This document shows, in pieces, positions 34,829-46,447 of a stretch of 64,000 nucleotides of DNA; positions within the stretch are counted from its first letter, which is position 1; each line of letters begins with the position of its first letter. The stretch is from assembly GCA_030247855.1 (NCBI GenBank), contig JAPDRN010000011.1:62001-126000 (forward strand), read 5' to 3'. Source of the stretch: Knufia peltigerae (taxonomy: Eukaryota > Ascomycota > Eurotiomycetes > Chaetothyriales > Trichomeriaceae). The notes under the pieces are model-generated. The model had not been told where the DNA came from, made no database searches, and saw nothing but the letters and a program-made list of their open reading frames with translations. The position numbers were made by a program, and so were the translations under genes.

Positions 34829-35517
34829 AATGTCCATCTCGTTTTAGATATCTCATCGACATATTCGTTATTTACGTGGGATATGGAGGTGAAAAGTAAC
34901 TTGGATATGAAAGACATAGACTCGCTCCCAATTCATTTCATATTGATCGAGAAACTCTGTGTCGCTGTAACAAGTTGAACTAGCACCCCCGGAAGCATGA
35001 CAGAATAGGGGAGGCTCCGGAGTCCTCAGGCCGATCGACAGGACTTGCCGTCGAGGTTATGCAGTGGCTTGCGTAAGACCGTGCACAAGCCATGGCCACA
35101 GTATATATGCCCTGTTGTTCCTCTTGCTCAGAGAGCGAGAAGGCATTTCAACTGAAGAGTTGACGCTAAGTGAGATTTTGGGTCATTTGTGTAGATGTTC
35201 ACTCCCCTCCGTTGTCGAGGTCGTCCGAACGAGGTTGGCATGTCAGCCTTGCAGAAAAACAATTCCCGGTCAGAATCGATTGAACAAGTGAATGTGTAAC
35301 CCCAACAAATCACACCAAGATCCCTTCGGTGATGGCTCAAGTTAAAAACCACGCTGGCTTAATATGGCGGGGGGCCGACTAAATAGAAAGAGCACGGGAA
35401 AAAACAACAGAGTATAATCTCCCCGCCTTCTTCTTCGATTCGGTGCCAGAAGTCTGCCCCGTGATGTTGAGAGAGAGGCATTGTCCGAGATGGCCGTAGT
35501 TTAACACTTCAAAAAGG
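34829..35517. other. Convergent intergenic region
   Basis: This 690-base stretch lies between the 3' ends of the nucleoside hydrolase and TAD1. I see nothing beyond chance ORFs. Confidence 0.45.
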
Positions 35518-36876
35518 TCAATTGAGAGTACGCTCGTGTCTTCGTGGTACAGAAGTCTGCACCTCCATGCAGTTCCAGGAGTAGTCGCCACCGTTCTTGG
35601 TCCAATTGCCCAATGCCACAGTGATGTCGTGCCTGAGTTTGATCTGATCATCTCGCAGTTGTGTGGACTTTGCTGCCGCATAGGTTTCGGCTGACAATGA
35701 TCGACACAGGTCATTGGCCCATGCTTCACGATGTACCTTGTCCAACCTGTCTTCGTCTCGAATGAGATCGAGCATGCTGCACGCGAGTTGCCATAGCTTG
35801 CATCGAGACACAACGCTAGCTTTCGCCGGCCTCAGATCCCACTGTTTAAAGCCTGACTTGACGCCGTTCATGAGTACCTCGACGACGTCGGCTGTTGACG
35901 AACCAGAATACCTGATCCACAGTGCAGAAATATTCGTCACCTTGGCCTTGCCCTTGGAATCAGAATCGGTGTAGGTTTTATCGTACCTGAACTGTGGAAA
36001 ATCTTCCGGCAAAGGATCGACGCGAAACAGGCGACCTAGGTGGCAAACGTCAGAGAGTCTCCCGGCTTGCCCAAATGCACGTTGATAGCCCGTAGGGTCA
36101 TACTGATCGCGATAGACTGTGAGGGTTCGAATGTAGGCATTCTCAGTCCGCTGTATGAACAGGTCGGCAGGGAACGAGAGGACGCTGGTGTATTGCTTGA
36201 CGGCCAACTTGTCAGTGCAGGATTTGGAGTTGCTCGGATCTGCATCTGCTCGAGCAGGCTTTCGTCTCACGTAACCCAATAGCGAGAAATGGCCCCGTCC
36301 TTGAAGGTTCATCAATGCTGCCTCTTCCACTGGCCAAGGTTCTCTATCATCGGGCCCCATTGACTTCATCAGGATTTCCATAGATGCATCACCGCACGGT
36401 GCTTCTGTGGTGAAGAAGTGGATGGACACGTCTGGTTTCAACTTCAGAGGTGGCCGAGGGAAGAGAGACAGGCTTTGATCAGCACCGGAAGGGTCTGTTA
36501 CATCGAGCTCCAAGAATGGCGAGTGGTATGTCGGGTCAGACAGCACCGCTTTCGCCTCAGAAAGTAACCAACAATTCAAGCCGCGCAGGGCGAGGATCTC
36601 TGCATGAGAGTCATGAAGAACCATACCCTTGCATTTTGTCATGGCAGAGGACGGTAAGCATTTTGTTCCGGTGGCCAGGGATACGCATGTCAACTCAGGA
36701 TCATGGCCAGATTTGGCGAGAACTATGGCCGACATGGGGGTCCATTCTCTCTGGCCGTTTGGCTGAGTTCTGGGCTTGCATTTCTGGGGAAGAGTATCAA
36801 ATTTGGACAGAACAAGATTGGCTATGTTTTGAGGTAGTGAAACCATGAGAATATCGACAGAAGTCGAGAGCTTCAA
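35518..36876 (-). CDS. TAD1: tRNA-specific adenosine deaminase 1 (A37 to inosine in tRNA-Ala)
   Basis: Single exon, 452 residues from 36876; an in-frame ATG at 36846 may be the true start. The adenosine deaminase (A_deamin) zinc centre is visible: His91 and proton-shuttle Glu93 in HDSHAEILALRG, Cys161 in APCGDASM, and Cys220 in KSCTDKL. RRKPARADADPSNSKSC precedes the last ligand, matching the RxKPGR region of ADAT1. The C-terminal part is helical with no further domain. Tad1 deaminates A37 next to the anticodon of eukaryotic tRNA-Ala. It is a single-copy housekeeping gene. After the third cysteine the usual conserved ARWNVxGxQGALL block is poorly matched, a small divergence. Confidence 0.92.
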   Translation of the reverse strand: MKLSTSVDILMVSLPQNIANLVLSKFDTLPQKCKPRTQPNGQREWTPMSAIVLAKSGHDPELTCVSLATGTKCLPSSAMTKCKGMVLHDSHAEILALRGLNCWLLSEAKAVLSDPTYHSPFLELDVTDPSGADQSLSLFPRPPLKLKPDVSIHFFTTEAPCGDASMEILMKSMGPDDREPWPVEEAALMNLQGRGHFSLLGYVRRKPARADADPSNSKSCTDKLAVKQYTSVLSFPADLFIQRTENAYIRTLTVYRDQYDPTGYQRAFGQAGRLSDVCHLGRLFRVDPLPEDFPQFRYDKTYTDSDSKGKAKVTNISALWIRYSGSSTADVVEVLMNGVKSGFKQWDLRPAKASVVSRCKLWQLACSMLDLIRDEDRLDKVHREAWANDLCRSLSAETYAAAKSTQLRDDQIKLRHDITVALGNWTKNGGDYSWNCMEVQTSVPRRHERTLN

Positions 36877-38705
36877 ACGCTATCGATAAATGCCCGGGGT
36901 CCTGCTATCAATGTGTCGGAGTCCTTGTCTCAAAAACCTGGACAGCGAAACGGTTTCGAGACATCAAGGGCTGGCGACAAGGATGTAAGCCACAGAATCA
37001 GGTAAAATTGTCTTGATCATGGTCGAGGGCGACGGTGTTGCAGATTTAGGTGGAAGGTTGGCCGAAGGGTGGTTAACGAGATCAATCACACAGTCAACCA
37101 GTCTTTCTCTCCGTTTATCTAGACACGCAGAGAACATACCACGTTTGTATAGCCCAAGATTATGGTAGCAAACCCATGAGGAGTATGGAGTACACGAGGC
37201 TGAAAACTCAACTTGTATCAAATGGACATCTTGGTGCTCTCTCTCTGTCTTTGGACAGTGCGCTCCGGACCACCAGAGTCTAGCAAGCCCCACCAGGTCG
37301 GAGAGAAGCTGAGGAAGATCTTTGTGGGGCATATGGCATACAGTATCCGTCCCTGGAGTTGAATGCCATTGCTCGCCGAGAGTAGAGATAAGATGCTGGA
37401 GAAGGAAGAACAATCTTGCATCCGAACAAGGCTTGCGAGGCTGTCAGGGAGAGGTCAATGCTAAGGATATGCCTCGAGGTGCAATGGTATTGTACTCTGT
37501 AGATATTGGTCTCTGCTTTTTTAATTTCAAAGCCCCGGAGGCGCTACGAGGAATTGAGTCAAACAGCTCCATGTCGAGCCCTCCGTAGTCGCAGTGGGAG
37601 TAGTCCGTACTCCATACTCCGTACCTTAGGCGCAATAGCCTTCTATAGGAGGGACAATTGTGGGCTTAGCTCGCCCAGAACCTTTCGCTCATTCGAGCCC
37701 CAAATAGGCAGCTCGATGATTTCTTCCCTGTGCTCATGCCTCGATTTTGTGAGCTTCGTGGCACTGGGGTAAGAAGACGCGACACAGCTGATGACGGGTG
37801 TATTATTGCATGGAGGGCCTACGGAGTACATACAATGCCTATACAGTAGGCTCGAACCCATGGTTTAATTTCCCTGCATGTTTTAGCCTGTTTGTAGAGC
37901 CTGGGGGCGGCCAATGAAGCCCTACAGATTAGCACAGAACAAGGATTCTGATCCTTCCCCAGGAATCCGTTCCAAGCTGATGTTGTTTATGCTTCAGTCA
38001 AGCCAGGCCGCAAGAAGGAGTTGTCTCTATCGCCGTACATATCAGGCTTACTCCAACAACCCTCATCTTGTTCCCCAGATCCGCCACCATAAGCCCAAAC
38101 TCTTGCCTTCCTACAGGGTTCGGAGGACAGAGAACGGATACCTGGGTAATTGTTTAGTGCCTGTGTGAAAGGTGAACGAAGGCGGTGGTGGTGGTGGCTG
38201 ACATCCCGCCACTCTCCATTTGCTGGCCAGTGCCCGTCGCCCGCCTCTTGATGCCCCGTGTGAATCTTCCTCCACCCTTCACACCAGTCTCTTTTTCTTG
38301 ACTTCTACGCCTTCTGGAGCTTCCACACCTACTTCCACAGACGCCTAGTAAACCCCGGTCTCTTTCCGCCTCTCAGCATCGCCCATTTCTTGCCCACATT
38401 TGGTCGCAGCTTGGCACTAGACCTACGACCATCAATCGCAACATCCGCCGCACCTCGCCGTCATCACTTACAGCCTCGTCATAAATCGAATATGACACTG
38501 TTCCGAGGGGAACGAGTCATCTAGGCGCTACAAACTCGAATTGTACACCCTTCACGTTGCTGTGGTTGATCCATTGCCACTGCGAACGCGTCGTGGTTGA
38601 AGGCGTCGGTCCGGTTCTCTCTCCCCGGATTGCGAAAACTCGTTGTCATCAAGCGCGAGGAAATGAGGTCCTCGCCCGCCTCTCCACACTGATCAACTTT
38701 GCAAC
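36877..38705. promoter_or_regulatory. Divergent intergenic region, 1.8 kb, TAD1 and Zn2Cys6 regulator
   Basis: The last ~500 bases before 38706 are pyrimidine-rich, consistent with a long 5' leader of the regulator gene. A cluster of CTCCGTA-type motifs lies at 37590-37625 and another at 37820. A minus-strand ORF of 149 codons (36964-37413) has no domain; I cannot support it as a gene. Confidence 0.45.
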
Positions 38706-41700
38706 ATGACCAGCGCATCAAATCAGTCTGATTCTCGATTCGCCGAAGGTCGCAAGCATTCGATCTCGACATCCGGTTATATCGTGCCAGATGTGCGCAA
38801 TCCTCGCATCGACACCTTGATGAATTCTCAAGGTCAGCCCATCCCTGCGAACCCTTCAGCATTCGATACATCATCGCCCGGATCTCTCGAGTTCAATTTC
38901 CCTTTTGCTGGAAGTCCGCATGGCAGCAGCAACAGCGGCATAGACGTCCCGCCGGATTTTCGCAGCAACAACACTCAAGGATTTGCGAACCGAGGTACAG
39001 TCCAGTACCCTCCTGGGAGAGTTCCGAGTCCACAACATCGTGCCAGTCTGGCGAGTATCGATTCTGCTTTCGATCATGACCTGTTTGGCTCTGCGGCGTT
39101 AAATCAATGGACCTCAACCGGCGCGCCTAATCAAGCTGTAGATAATGCAGATGATTCGCCCGCAAAAGCCGCCAGCACCGTAGACCAGGACAGGAAAACG
39201 GAAAAGGACGACGAAAAGCCACCAGCATGGAGTGAATTGAAGACCAAGGCCGGAAAGGAAAGGAAACGTCTTCCACTGGCATGCATAGCATGTCGGCGAA
39301 AGAAAATCAAATGTTCAGGCGAAAAGCCTGCTTGTAAGCATTGTCTGAGAGCCAGAATCCCTTGCGTGTACAAAGTCACTACGAGGAAAGCCGCCCCCAG
39401 GACGGACTACATGGCTATGCTCGACAAGAGGCTAAAGCGTATGGAGGATCGGGTTATTCGAGTCATTCCCAAGGACGAATTGCCAGACTTCAATGCCACT
39501 GGGCGTGCAACGGTCCGTCCTCCGCTCCCTGGAAATGGCCCCAAGAAAGACAAGGATCAGCCGAAGAAACGCTCCGCCGATGAAGCATTTACGCAGGAAT
39601 TGAACGACTGGAGGAACCCCAAAGAGAAGACCACCCTCCTCGACCCTACGGCCGGTCTGAGGAAGCAACGAGAAGGAGAAAACAAGCTGTTTATCGAGGG
39701 TTCCGAGTCCCTGCCACCACAACACATTCAAGAACATCTCGCCGAGGTCTTTTTCGACTGTGTCTACGGCCAGTCTTATCTCCTCCTTCACAAACCCAGC
39801 TTCATGCGGAAATTGAAAGCTGGCACTATACCCCCCGTACTGATCCTCGCCGTGTGCGCCATCTCCGCCCGTTTCTCGACCCATCCCCAGGTCAGCACCG
39901 AACCGGCCTTTCTCCGCGGCGAGCAGTGGGCCACACCGGCCCGTCGCATCGTCGAGAAACGTCACTACGAACCCAACATCACCATATTGACCGCCATGCT
40001 CATGCTCGGCCTCCATTACTTCGGGACGTGCGAGGGTGGTCTGTCGTGGTCCTTCGGTGGCCAAGCCATGCGGATGGGCTACGCCCTCCAGCTCCATCGG
40101 GAGCTCGACCACGATCCGTTGGGTAGAAATCAAATCGCAAACGACTCCAACAAGAAAAGCCCCAAACCTCCCGAATTGTCATTTACGGATCGCGAAATTC
40201 GACGCCGCACCATGTGGGCATGCTACCTCATGGACACGTTCAACTCGTCCGGCACCGAACGCCCGTCGTTCTTGAACGAAGATTACTACCAGATCCAGCT
40301 CCCCATCAAAGAGTCTCATTTCCAGATGGAAGTGCCTGGCCCGACCGAAGACCTGTACGGGAACGTGCCCATGTCGTCGACATTCTCCTCCTCTTCGTCC
40401 TCCACGACCAATCCCCATAATGCCAACCGACAGCGCCAGCAACAAAAACAACAACAATCATCATCCACCACCACCAACACCACCTCCGACTCCAGAACAA
40501 CCTCGACAGCTGCTGGTACTCTCGACACCACGGCGGCTAACGCCGCCGCCGACATGGCCGCCGAAGCCAAAGCCAACATGGGCGTGTCGGCGTACATTGT
40601 CCGCGGCGTGGTCCTGTGGAAACGGATCGTCAAATACCTCAACCTGGGAGGCAAGGACAAGGACCCCCACCCCATCTGGGATACGCTCTCGCAGTTCGCG
40701 ACGCTGCAGAGGCAAATCACGCAGCTCAAGTCCAGTCTTCCTCCGGACCTGACGTACACGCCTGACAACCTGGCCGCTCACGCGTCGGAACGGCTGGCGA
40801 ACCAGTTTTTGTTTTTGCACATCGTGTTGGCGCAGACGAGTTTGTTCCTGCACCGGTTCGCCATCCCCACGGTCCCTTCCCCGTCGCGGCGCCCTCACCA
40901 CGCCGCCTACACGGCTGCCGGGATGCCCCGGGCCTTTTTGAGCAACAGCGCCAACACGGTCGTCGAGTCGGCGAGCCTCATTTCGAAAATCATCGCCGAC
41001 TCGGCCGGTCACACCCTCACCGTCCCCTTTGCCGGGTACTGCGCCTACGCCGCCGCCACCGTCCACGTCTGGGGGATTTTCAGCAAGAACCCGACCCTGG
41101 AGGCCACGTCCAAGGAGAACCTGCGTCACAACTACAAGTACCTCACCCGAATGAAGCGCTACTGGGGAATGTTTCACTACATGGCCGAGAGCGTCAAGGA
41201 CAACTATCGGGCCTTTGCCGACGCCGCCATCAGGGGAGTCGGAGGTCAACCGTCATCACGTGGCAGTGGCATGCTTCGTCACCAGGCGTCTTCGTCGTCC
41301 TCCTTCAACGTCCACGACCCCCACGCCAATGCGACGTCGTCGTCCGGTATCCCGATGGACCTCGACCCTGGTACGAGTGGTCCACCTTCCCGTGCCGAGA
41401 CACCCGGTCTCGATGCAAAGGCTGGCGCAGGAGCAGGAGGACAGCCAGGCAACACCTCACAACAAACATCGGGCACTGCATCGGGTGGTAGTAAGGCAAT
41501 GTTCCAGTACGGGGATTGGTTCGACAAGTACCCACACGGCGTGAGCGAGAGTGAGTGGGAAAAGAGTCACCTCGAGTACAGGCGCGAGGCGGGCACCGCC
41601 GAGGCTGTCATGTCGCAGCGCAGCGACCTCCAGAGCGTCGAGGAGTTCTTTGCGAGTCTGAGTCCGCCTAGCAAGGCCGACGACGGGCCTGGCGGGCAGA

Positions 41701-42467
41701 GGGGCAAGAAGATTGCGCGACGGCGCGGGAAGAGTGTGGCGGAAAACAAGAAGGACACGAAAGGTACTGCTGGGAACAATGCTTCATCTACTGCTGCTGC
41801 TGGTAACACCGCCGAAACTTCTACTTCAACCTCTACCGCTGGGCCTGGACAGGCACAACAGCCATCACAGCAACAGCAGCAAGGAAGGCCACGGTTACCA
41901 AGTAATGCGACAGAAGTCAACATCAGCCAACCATTCAACCCAGCCGATTTCGACATCACGTCCCCGTCTCTATATCAAACGCCCCAGATTGGCGGACAGC
42001 CTCAACAAGGCCAGCCCGATCCCTTTGGCTTCGACAATCTCCCGCACATCAATATAAACTGGATCAACACCCTTCCGGCGATTGATCGACAAATGGTCTT
42101 TGGTGCTTATTCAGGCGTAGACCCATCTTCAGAGACAGCGAACCAGGGCACCGCTGGCTTGGGCCACCTCGACGACAACTCCACGTCTATGGACACATAT
42201 GGCGGCAATGCAAATCCATGGGAGCAGCTGGACTTGAACGGGTTCGGGTATAATGATCCTCTTGCGGGTGGAACCAACATGATGGACACAGGCTCTTCGG
42301 CTTGGTTGTTGCCGTTCAACATCGAGCCTCCAAACTATGGTGGTGGCATGGAGGATTTTGGGAATACCGCTCTTGATGGTATGGATTTTGGCGATATGTC
42401 AGTCGCTGGAGGAGGCATTGGGAGTGACAACGGCTCTCAGTACCCAGACCATACCTCTGGGGGTTGA
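38706..42467 (+). CDS. Zn2Cys6 fungal transcription factor, 1,253 residues
   Basis: Single exon. The binuclear zinc cluster runs from Cys193 to Cys220 (CIACRRKKIKC, then CKHCLRARIPC) after a basic lead (KERKRLPLA), followed by a linker and coiled-coil-like MLDKRLKRMEDRV. The fungal-specific transcription factor domain lies at about residues 330-850; FGGQAMRMGYALQLHRELDH and REIRRRTMWACYLMDTFNSS are typical. It is interrupted at about 560-620 by a Ser/Thr/Gln/Asn/Ala-rich insert. The C-terminal third is Gly/Ser/Gln-rich, with an acidic, aromatic tail (MEDFGNTALDGMDFGDMS) that could activate transcription. Family members regulate carbon or secondary metabolism in the nucleus. It is not next to one pathway, and I cannot name its orthologue. 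Confidence 0.92.
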   Translation: MTSASNQSDSRFAEGRKHSISTSGYIVPDVRNPRIDTLMNSQGQPIPANPSAFDTSSPGSLEFNFPFAGSPHGSSNSGIDVPPDFRSNNTQGFANRGTVQYPPGRVPSPQHRASLASIDSAFDHDLFGSAALNQWTSTGAPNQAVDNADDSPAKAASTVDQDRKTEKDDEKPPAWSELKTKAGKERKRLPLACIACRRKKIKCSGEKPACKHCLRARIPCVYKVTTRKAAPRTDYMAMLDKRLKRMEDRVIRVIPKDELPDFNATGRATVRPPLPGNGPKKDKDQPKKRSADEAFTQELNDWRNPKEKTTLLDPTAGLRKQREGENKLFIEGSESLPPQHIQEHLAEVFFDCVYGQSYLLLHKPSFMRKLKAGTIPPVLILAVCAISARFSTHPQVSTEPAFLRGEQWATPARRIVEKRHYEPNITILTAMLMLGLHYFGTCEGGLSWSFGGQAMRMGYALQLHRELDHDPLGRNQIANDSNKKSPKPPELSFTDREIRRRTMWACYLMDTFNSSGTERPSFLNEDYYQIQLPIKESHFQMEVPGPTEDLYGNVPMSSTFSSSSSSTTNPHNANRQRQQQKQQQSSSTTTNTTSDSRTTSTAAGTLDTTAANAAADMAAEAKANMGVSAYIVRGVVLWKRIVKYLNLGGKDKDPHPIWDTLSQFATLQRQITQLKSSLPPDLTYTPDNLAAHASERLANQFLFLHIVLAQTSLFLHRFAIPTVPSPSRRPHHAAYTAAGMPRAFLSNSANTVVESASLISKIIADSAGHTLTVPFAGYCAYAAATVHVWGIFSKNPTLEATSKENLRHNYKYLTRMKRYWGMFHYMAESVKDNYRAFADAAIRGVGGQPSSRGSGMLRHQASSSSSFNVHDPHANATSSSGIPMDLDPGTSGPPSRAETPGLDAKAGAGAGGQPGNTSQQTSGTASGGSKAMFQYGDWFDKYPHGVSESEWEKSHLEYRREAGTAEAVMSQRSDLQSVEEFFASLSPPSKADDGPGGQRGKKIARRRGKSVAENKKDTKGTAGNNASSTAAAGNTAETSTSTSTAGPGQAQQPSQQQQQGRPRLPSNATEVNISQPFNPADFDITSPSLYQTPQIGGQPQQGQPDPFGFDNLPHININWINTLPAIDRQMVFGAYSGVDPSSETANQGTAGLGHLDDNSTSMDTYGGNANPWEQLDLNGFGYNDPLAGGTNMMDTGSSAWLLPFNIEPPNYGGGMEDFGNTALDGMDFGDMSVAGGGIGSDNGSQYPDHTSGG

Positions 42468-42680
42468 GGAGTATTGAGGGCAGAAGTACTGGGACACAAT
42501 GGACTCCAGCACTAAGTGCAGCCGATCCCCAAAATTGTGACTGAAAGCCCATATCTGCGTTAGATGATGTTCGCTTCACACTATCACATTGATAGATTTT
42601 TGTAGCAAACGCAATCGCAAATGCTGCCTGATTATGGTCACACCCCTTTCGCTCCAAACATGAAATTATCTCGATTTGGT

Positions 42681-43863
42681 TTAGTCTTCCCATTCCTCAT
42701 CGAGCTGGTCGATTAATCTATTCTCATCGTCCGGGGTACGTCCTCGTCCGACCCTTTCGTCGGTTCCGACACGATGGTAGCCTCTTCGACCGGCAAAGAG
42801 TTGAGTGATTCCACCTGGTAAGCGCTGCGTGCAGGAAGAGAAGAGGATGACAAACATGTCCTAGATTGTCGAAGTAAAGATGGTGTCAGCGTATTCATGG
42901 TAAGTTGGATTTGAAGTCGAAATTCCCGGAAGTGGACGCTTGTCGAGAATAGTGATGCAGGAAACGAGGCCTCTGTAGAGTAGCACTGTGTGTAAGGGAA
43001 TATGGCCCGACAGACGGCAAATAACAGAATTATAGAAGAAAGGGGACAGAACTTACCGAGATGAAGCTGAACAGTCCAGCCCAGACACTGTAGTTGGGCA
43101 GTTGTTTCCATCCTCTTTGATGCATCACGTTGCGCTGGTATACAATACCTCCAATTAGGTAGACGAGCAATGCAATGCCGAGTATGACGCCAAAGACTGC
43201 GCCGGGTCCTAGTGTGCCTTTCTCTTCGGACTGTATCGTACCACCGCAAGCATATCTTGAGCGAACCTCGAAAATGTAGGTGCAGTGGTCGGGAGAGCCG
43301 AGGAACGAGATCGCCGGTCTGGTAGAGAGACTCGGGGAAGTGTCGCAGATGAAAGACAGAAGAGTAGACTTGCGCCTCTTGTTGGCTTTGCTGGTTGCGG
43401 CATCAGAGTCGACCGGGACACCGTCCTCGTCCAGCACGGGACAGGGTGAGCCCATGGTGTAATTCAGGAGCAGTTTCTTGCCCCGGAATATAAGCTCATC
43501 GTTCTCCTGTCCGATACTGTAGACATGACCTTTTTGGGTCTTGTAAAATGCCGATACGTTCACGACTCTTGACTCAGATATGCCTTCGACATAATCGAGA
43601 GGTTCCACCACCGGCCCACAAAAGTTCAAGGTGAAGTTGGCGGGATAATCATAACCTCGAGCGTGGAAGGACTCGTTCGTCGCAGTCTGGTATTTTGTTC
43701 CGTCGAGCGTCAACTGCAGAGGTCGCAGGTCAAAAAAGGAGCCGGTGGATGTCGAGTGGATTGTGCATGGCTTCGGCGACGGCTTAGGTTTTACTTCTGT
43801 TGAGGCGAGAGCCGCAGGTATAGAAGAGAGGAGAAGGAGCGACATCGTGGTAGAGATATACAT
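42681..43863 (-). CDS. MRL1: MRH-domain membrane receptor (Mrl1-like)
   Basis: Two exons: 43057-43863 and 42681-42860, 328 residues. The 196-base intron has GTAAGT and TCTAG ends; joining gives FIS-DMFVILFSS and a tail DENRLIDQLDEEWED. The N-terminal hydrophobic stretch (TMSLLLLSSIPAALAS) is a signal peptide. The lumenal part (~25-225) has paired cysteines and N-glycosylation sites (NFTLNF, NYT, NVS), as in mannose-6-phosphate receptor homology domains. One membrane segment follows (AVFGVILGIALLVYLIGGIV), then a cytosolic tail with acidic residues suited to sorting. Yeast Mrl1 cycles between Golgi and endosome to help deliver vacuolar hydrolases. An Atg27-type protein is the main alternative. 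Confidence 0.75.
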
Positions 43864-44932
43864 GATTTCAAGTGTCCGTTTGTGAGCGAGCGAAATGGGT
43901 TGGAATGCTGCAAATGATATTGTGGCACTTGGTGTGGAAATGCGCGTGTAATGGTGAGAAACGAATGAGTAAGATATTAGGCAGAACCAGTATAGGCGAC
44001 ACCAGCCAGGAAATGCGGAAGGAGTGTTGCTTTTGGTTGTCTACGTGTACCTTGTGTCAGTACAGATAGAAGAAGTGATGGAAAAAAAAGATAATGAACA
44101 CCTATCGAGGAGGAACAATTGACGGGACAGGGATACAGGAGCACGGATGATTGTACGGTAACTAAGTTCATGAACAATGGCGGACTGGATGGTGTCGCGC
44201 AGTTTCAACTGTCAGACTCTATTGATTTTGGGATCCTCGACGTGGATTCCCTGCAGGAGGGAACGGGAGGAATTACAATCTATTGCTATCTGGTGGCTGG
44301 CGCAGGCTTCTGTTCCAGGCTTGTTGGGCTTTTTCCTGGGCCTGCATCCCTTTAACCAGCGACGCCTGAAGCGCCTCACTTACGCCTAAAACGCCCGTGC
44401 AGACCCCCTCGGACCGGACGTGCATAATGACGCACTAAGCTGGAAGTTATTGTGCCACCTCGCAAGGATATTGTACTGGATTTACTGTGCGAGTATGGAG
44501 GATATACCCAGTAGAGACAGATAAGGAGTACGCAATGTAATCTTAAAAGGTTCCTAGACGTATTCGTACTCATGGTATGCCGCAGATAAGGCACAGAGTA
44601 CTCCGTACCTCAAGACACTCCCTGCGATCTTTCTTGCAGACGGGTGCGAGTATTCGTATTCTTACTTGTGGCTGTGCGAAACGCGACGACGCGCCGCGGG
44701 ACCATCGCAAGTCGCAAGAGTGGCGCCTTGGATGATCTCATCCGGCTACTGAGCCTCCCGAAACAATTTTGTCGGCTTCAGCAATACGGAGTACATAGAT
44801 CGATCTGCTTTAATAAAGCGTCCATTCGCACTCCCTGCATATACACTCGTTCCAGTCATTTAAGCACGAATCTGTCGGAGCGCAGTTTCTGTATACTCTC
44901 CTTTCACCCAAAATCATCGCCGAACGAAGATC
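43864..44932. promoter_or_regulatory. Divergent intergenic region, MRL1-like gene and ERG24
   Basis: About 1.1 kb, with TACTCCGTACC at 44598 and TACGGAGTACA at 44785. The latter lies in the probable ERG24 leader or promoter. No coding feature supported. Confidence 0.45.
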
Positions 44933-46447
44933 ATGGGCGTCAAACCGGCTGGAAAGCCACACTACGAATTCCTAGGACCGTATGTTAAAATCCCATAAAG
45001 AGCCCTTGACAAGGAACATGCTGATAGGTTGCGCAGACCAGGTGCAGCTTTTATTGTCTTCGTACTGCCACTCCTTACCTACGCGACCGTCTTTTTCTGC
45101 AACGATGTCTCAGGTTGCCCGGCTCCGGGCCTGCTGAGTCCCAGCACCCTGTCCCTTGAGAAGCTCAAATCACAAATTCCATGGCCGGAGGAAGGGCTCC
45201 TCGGCCTGTTCGATGCAGGAGTGTTTTGTTGGACGTTGTCATTCTACGGCGCCAGCCTCCTTCTACATTTTGTACTGCCTGGAGACGAGGTTGATGGAGT
45301 TGTCTTGAGCAATGGAGGAAGACACCACTACAAATTCAATGCCTGGAGCTCTGCCATGTTGATCATGGCTGGTCTTGCTGTTGGAACTGCCATCCAAGGC
45401 GCCGATTTCGTGGTTTGGACGTTCATCTGGGATAAATTCCCCCAGCTGGTCACGGCCAACCTGGCCATCGCATATGCTTTGTCTGCTGCTGTCTACCTGG
45501 CTTCGTTCAGCATCCCTCATCCGGGCCAGCCAAACCCAGACAATCGCGAGTTGGCCCCTGGCGGTTGTACAGGAAACATTTTGTACGACTTTTTCATCGG
45601 TCGAGAACTGAATCCACGATTCAAACTGCCTGGTTGGATTCCCATTGCGGGTGGCCAAGTTCTGGACGTCAAAGTCTTTATGGAAATCAGGCCTGGGTTG
45701 TTGGGCTACATCATTCTTGATCTAGCATTCATCGCTCACCAATACAAGGAGCACGGCTATGTGACCGACTCCATCCTCCTGATCACATTATTCCAGGCGC
45801 TCTATGTGTTCGACTCACTCTATATGGAGCCAGCTATTCTCACCACCATCGACATCATTGCCGATGGGTTTGGCTTCATGCTTGCATTTGGAGACATCGT
45901 CTGGGTGCCATTCATCTATAGTCTCCCAGCACGATATCTGGCAGTCTACCCACTTTCTTTGGGGTTTACTGGTATCACTGCCGTGCTAGGGATACAAGCC
46001 GTCGGATACTACATCTTCCGGTCATCCAACAACCAGAAGAACCGCTTCCGCACGAATCCGAGTGATCCACGCGTCTCACACCTGGAAACAATCACGACCG
46101 AGACAGGTTCAAAGCTGATTGTTTCTGGATGGTGGGGTCGTGCTCGCCATATTAACTATCTTGGAGATTGGATCATGGGATTCTCATACTGTACACCTAC
46201 TGGCGTTGCCGGTTATGTCATCCACAGCTACACGAATCCGGTTACTGGAGCCGTGACCAGGGAGCTCACGCAGGGGCCAGCACGTGGTTGGGGCATGATT
46301 TTCACCTATTTCTACATCGTCTACTTCGCTGTTTTACTCGTCCACCGGGAGTTGAGGGATGAGGAAAAGTGCCAAAAGAAGTATGGTAAAGATTATGAAC
46401 GCTACTGCAAGCGGGTCAGATGGAGAATCATCCCTGGGGTCTATTGA
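44933..46447 (+). CDS. ERG24: C-14 sterol reductase (delta-14 reductase)
   Basis: Two exons: 44933-44979 and 45028-46447, 488 residues. The 48-base intron falls right after MGVKPAGKPHYEFLGP. ERG4/ERG24 family features: multiple membrane helices (about eight), a YDFFIGRELNPR block, WWGRARHINYLGDW, and the C-terminal KYGKDYERYCKRV...RIIPGVY, which binds NADPH and sterol. In ergosterol synthesis it reduces the C14-15 double bond made by Cyp51, in the endoplasmic reticulum; it is a morpholine fungicide target. Length and motifs are complete. It sits next to the accessory cluster but is divergent from MRL1. I cannot tell whether it is the only copy. Confidence 0.95.

Noticed and set aside
36964..37413. 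149-codon minus-strand ORF upstream of TAD1
   Set aside because: Composition is partly protein-like but no domain, start context or neighbour supports it.
37840..37870. tRNA T-arm-like GGGTTCGAGCC on the minus strand
   Set aside because: No paired T stem, anticodon arm or acceptor stem can be built around it.
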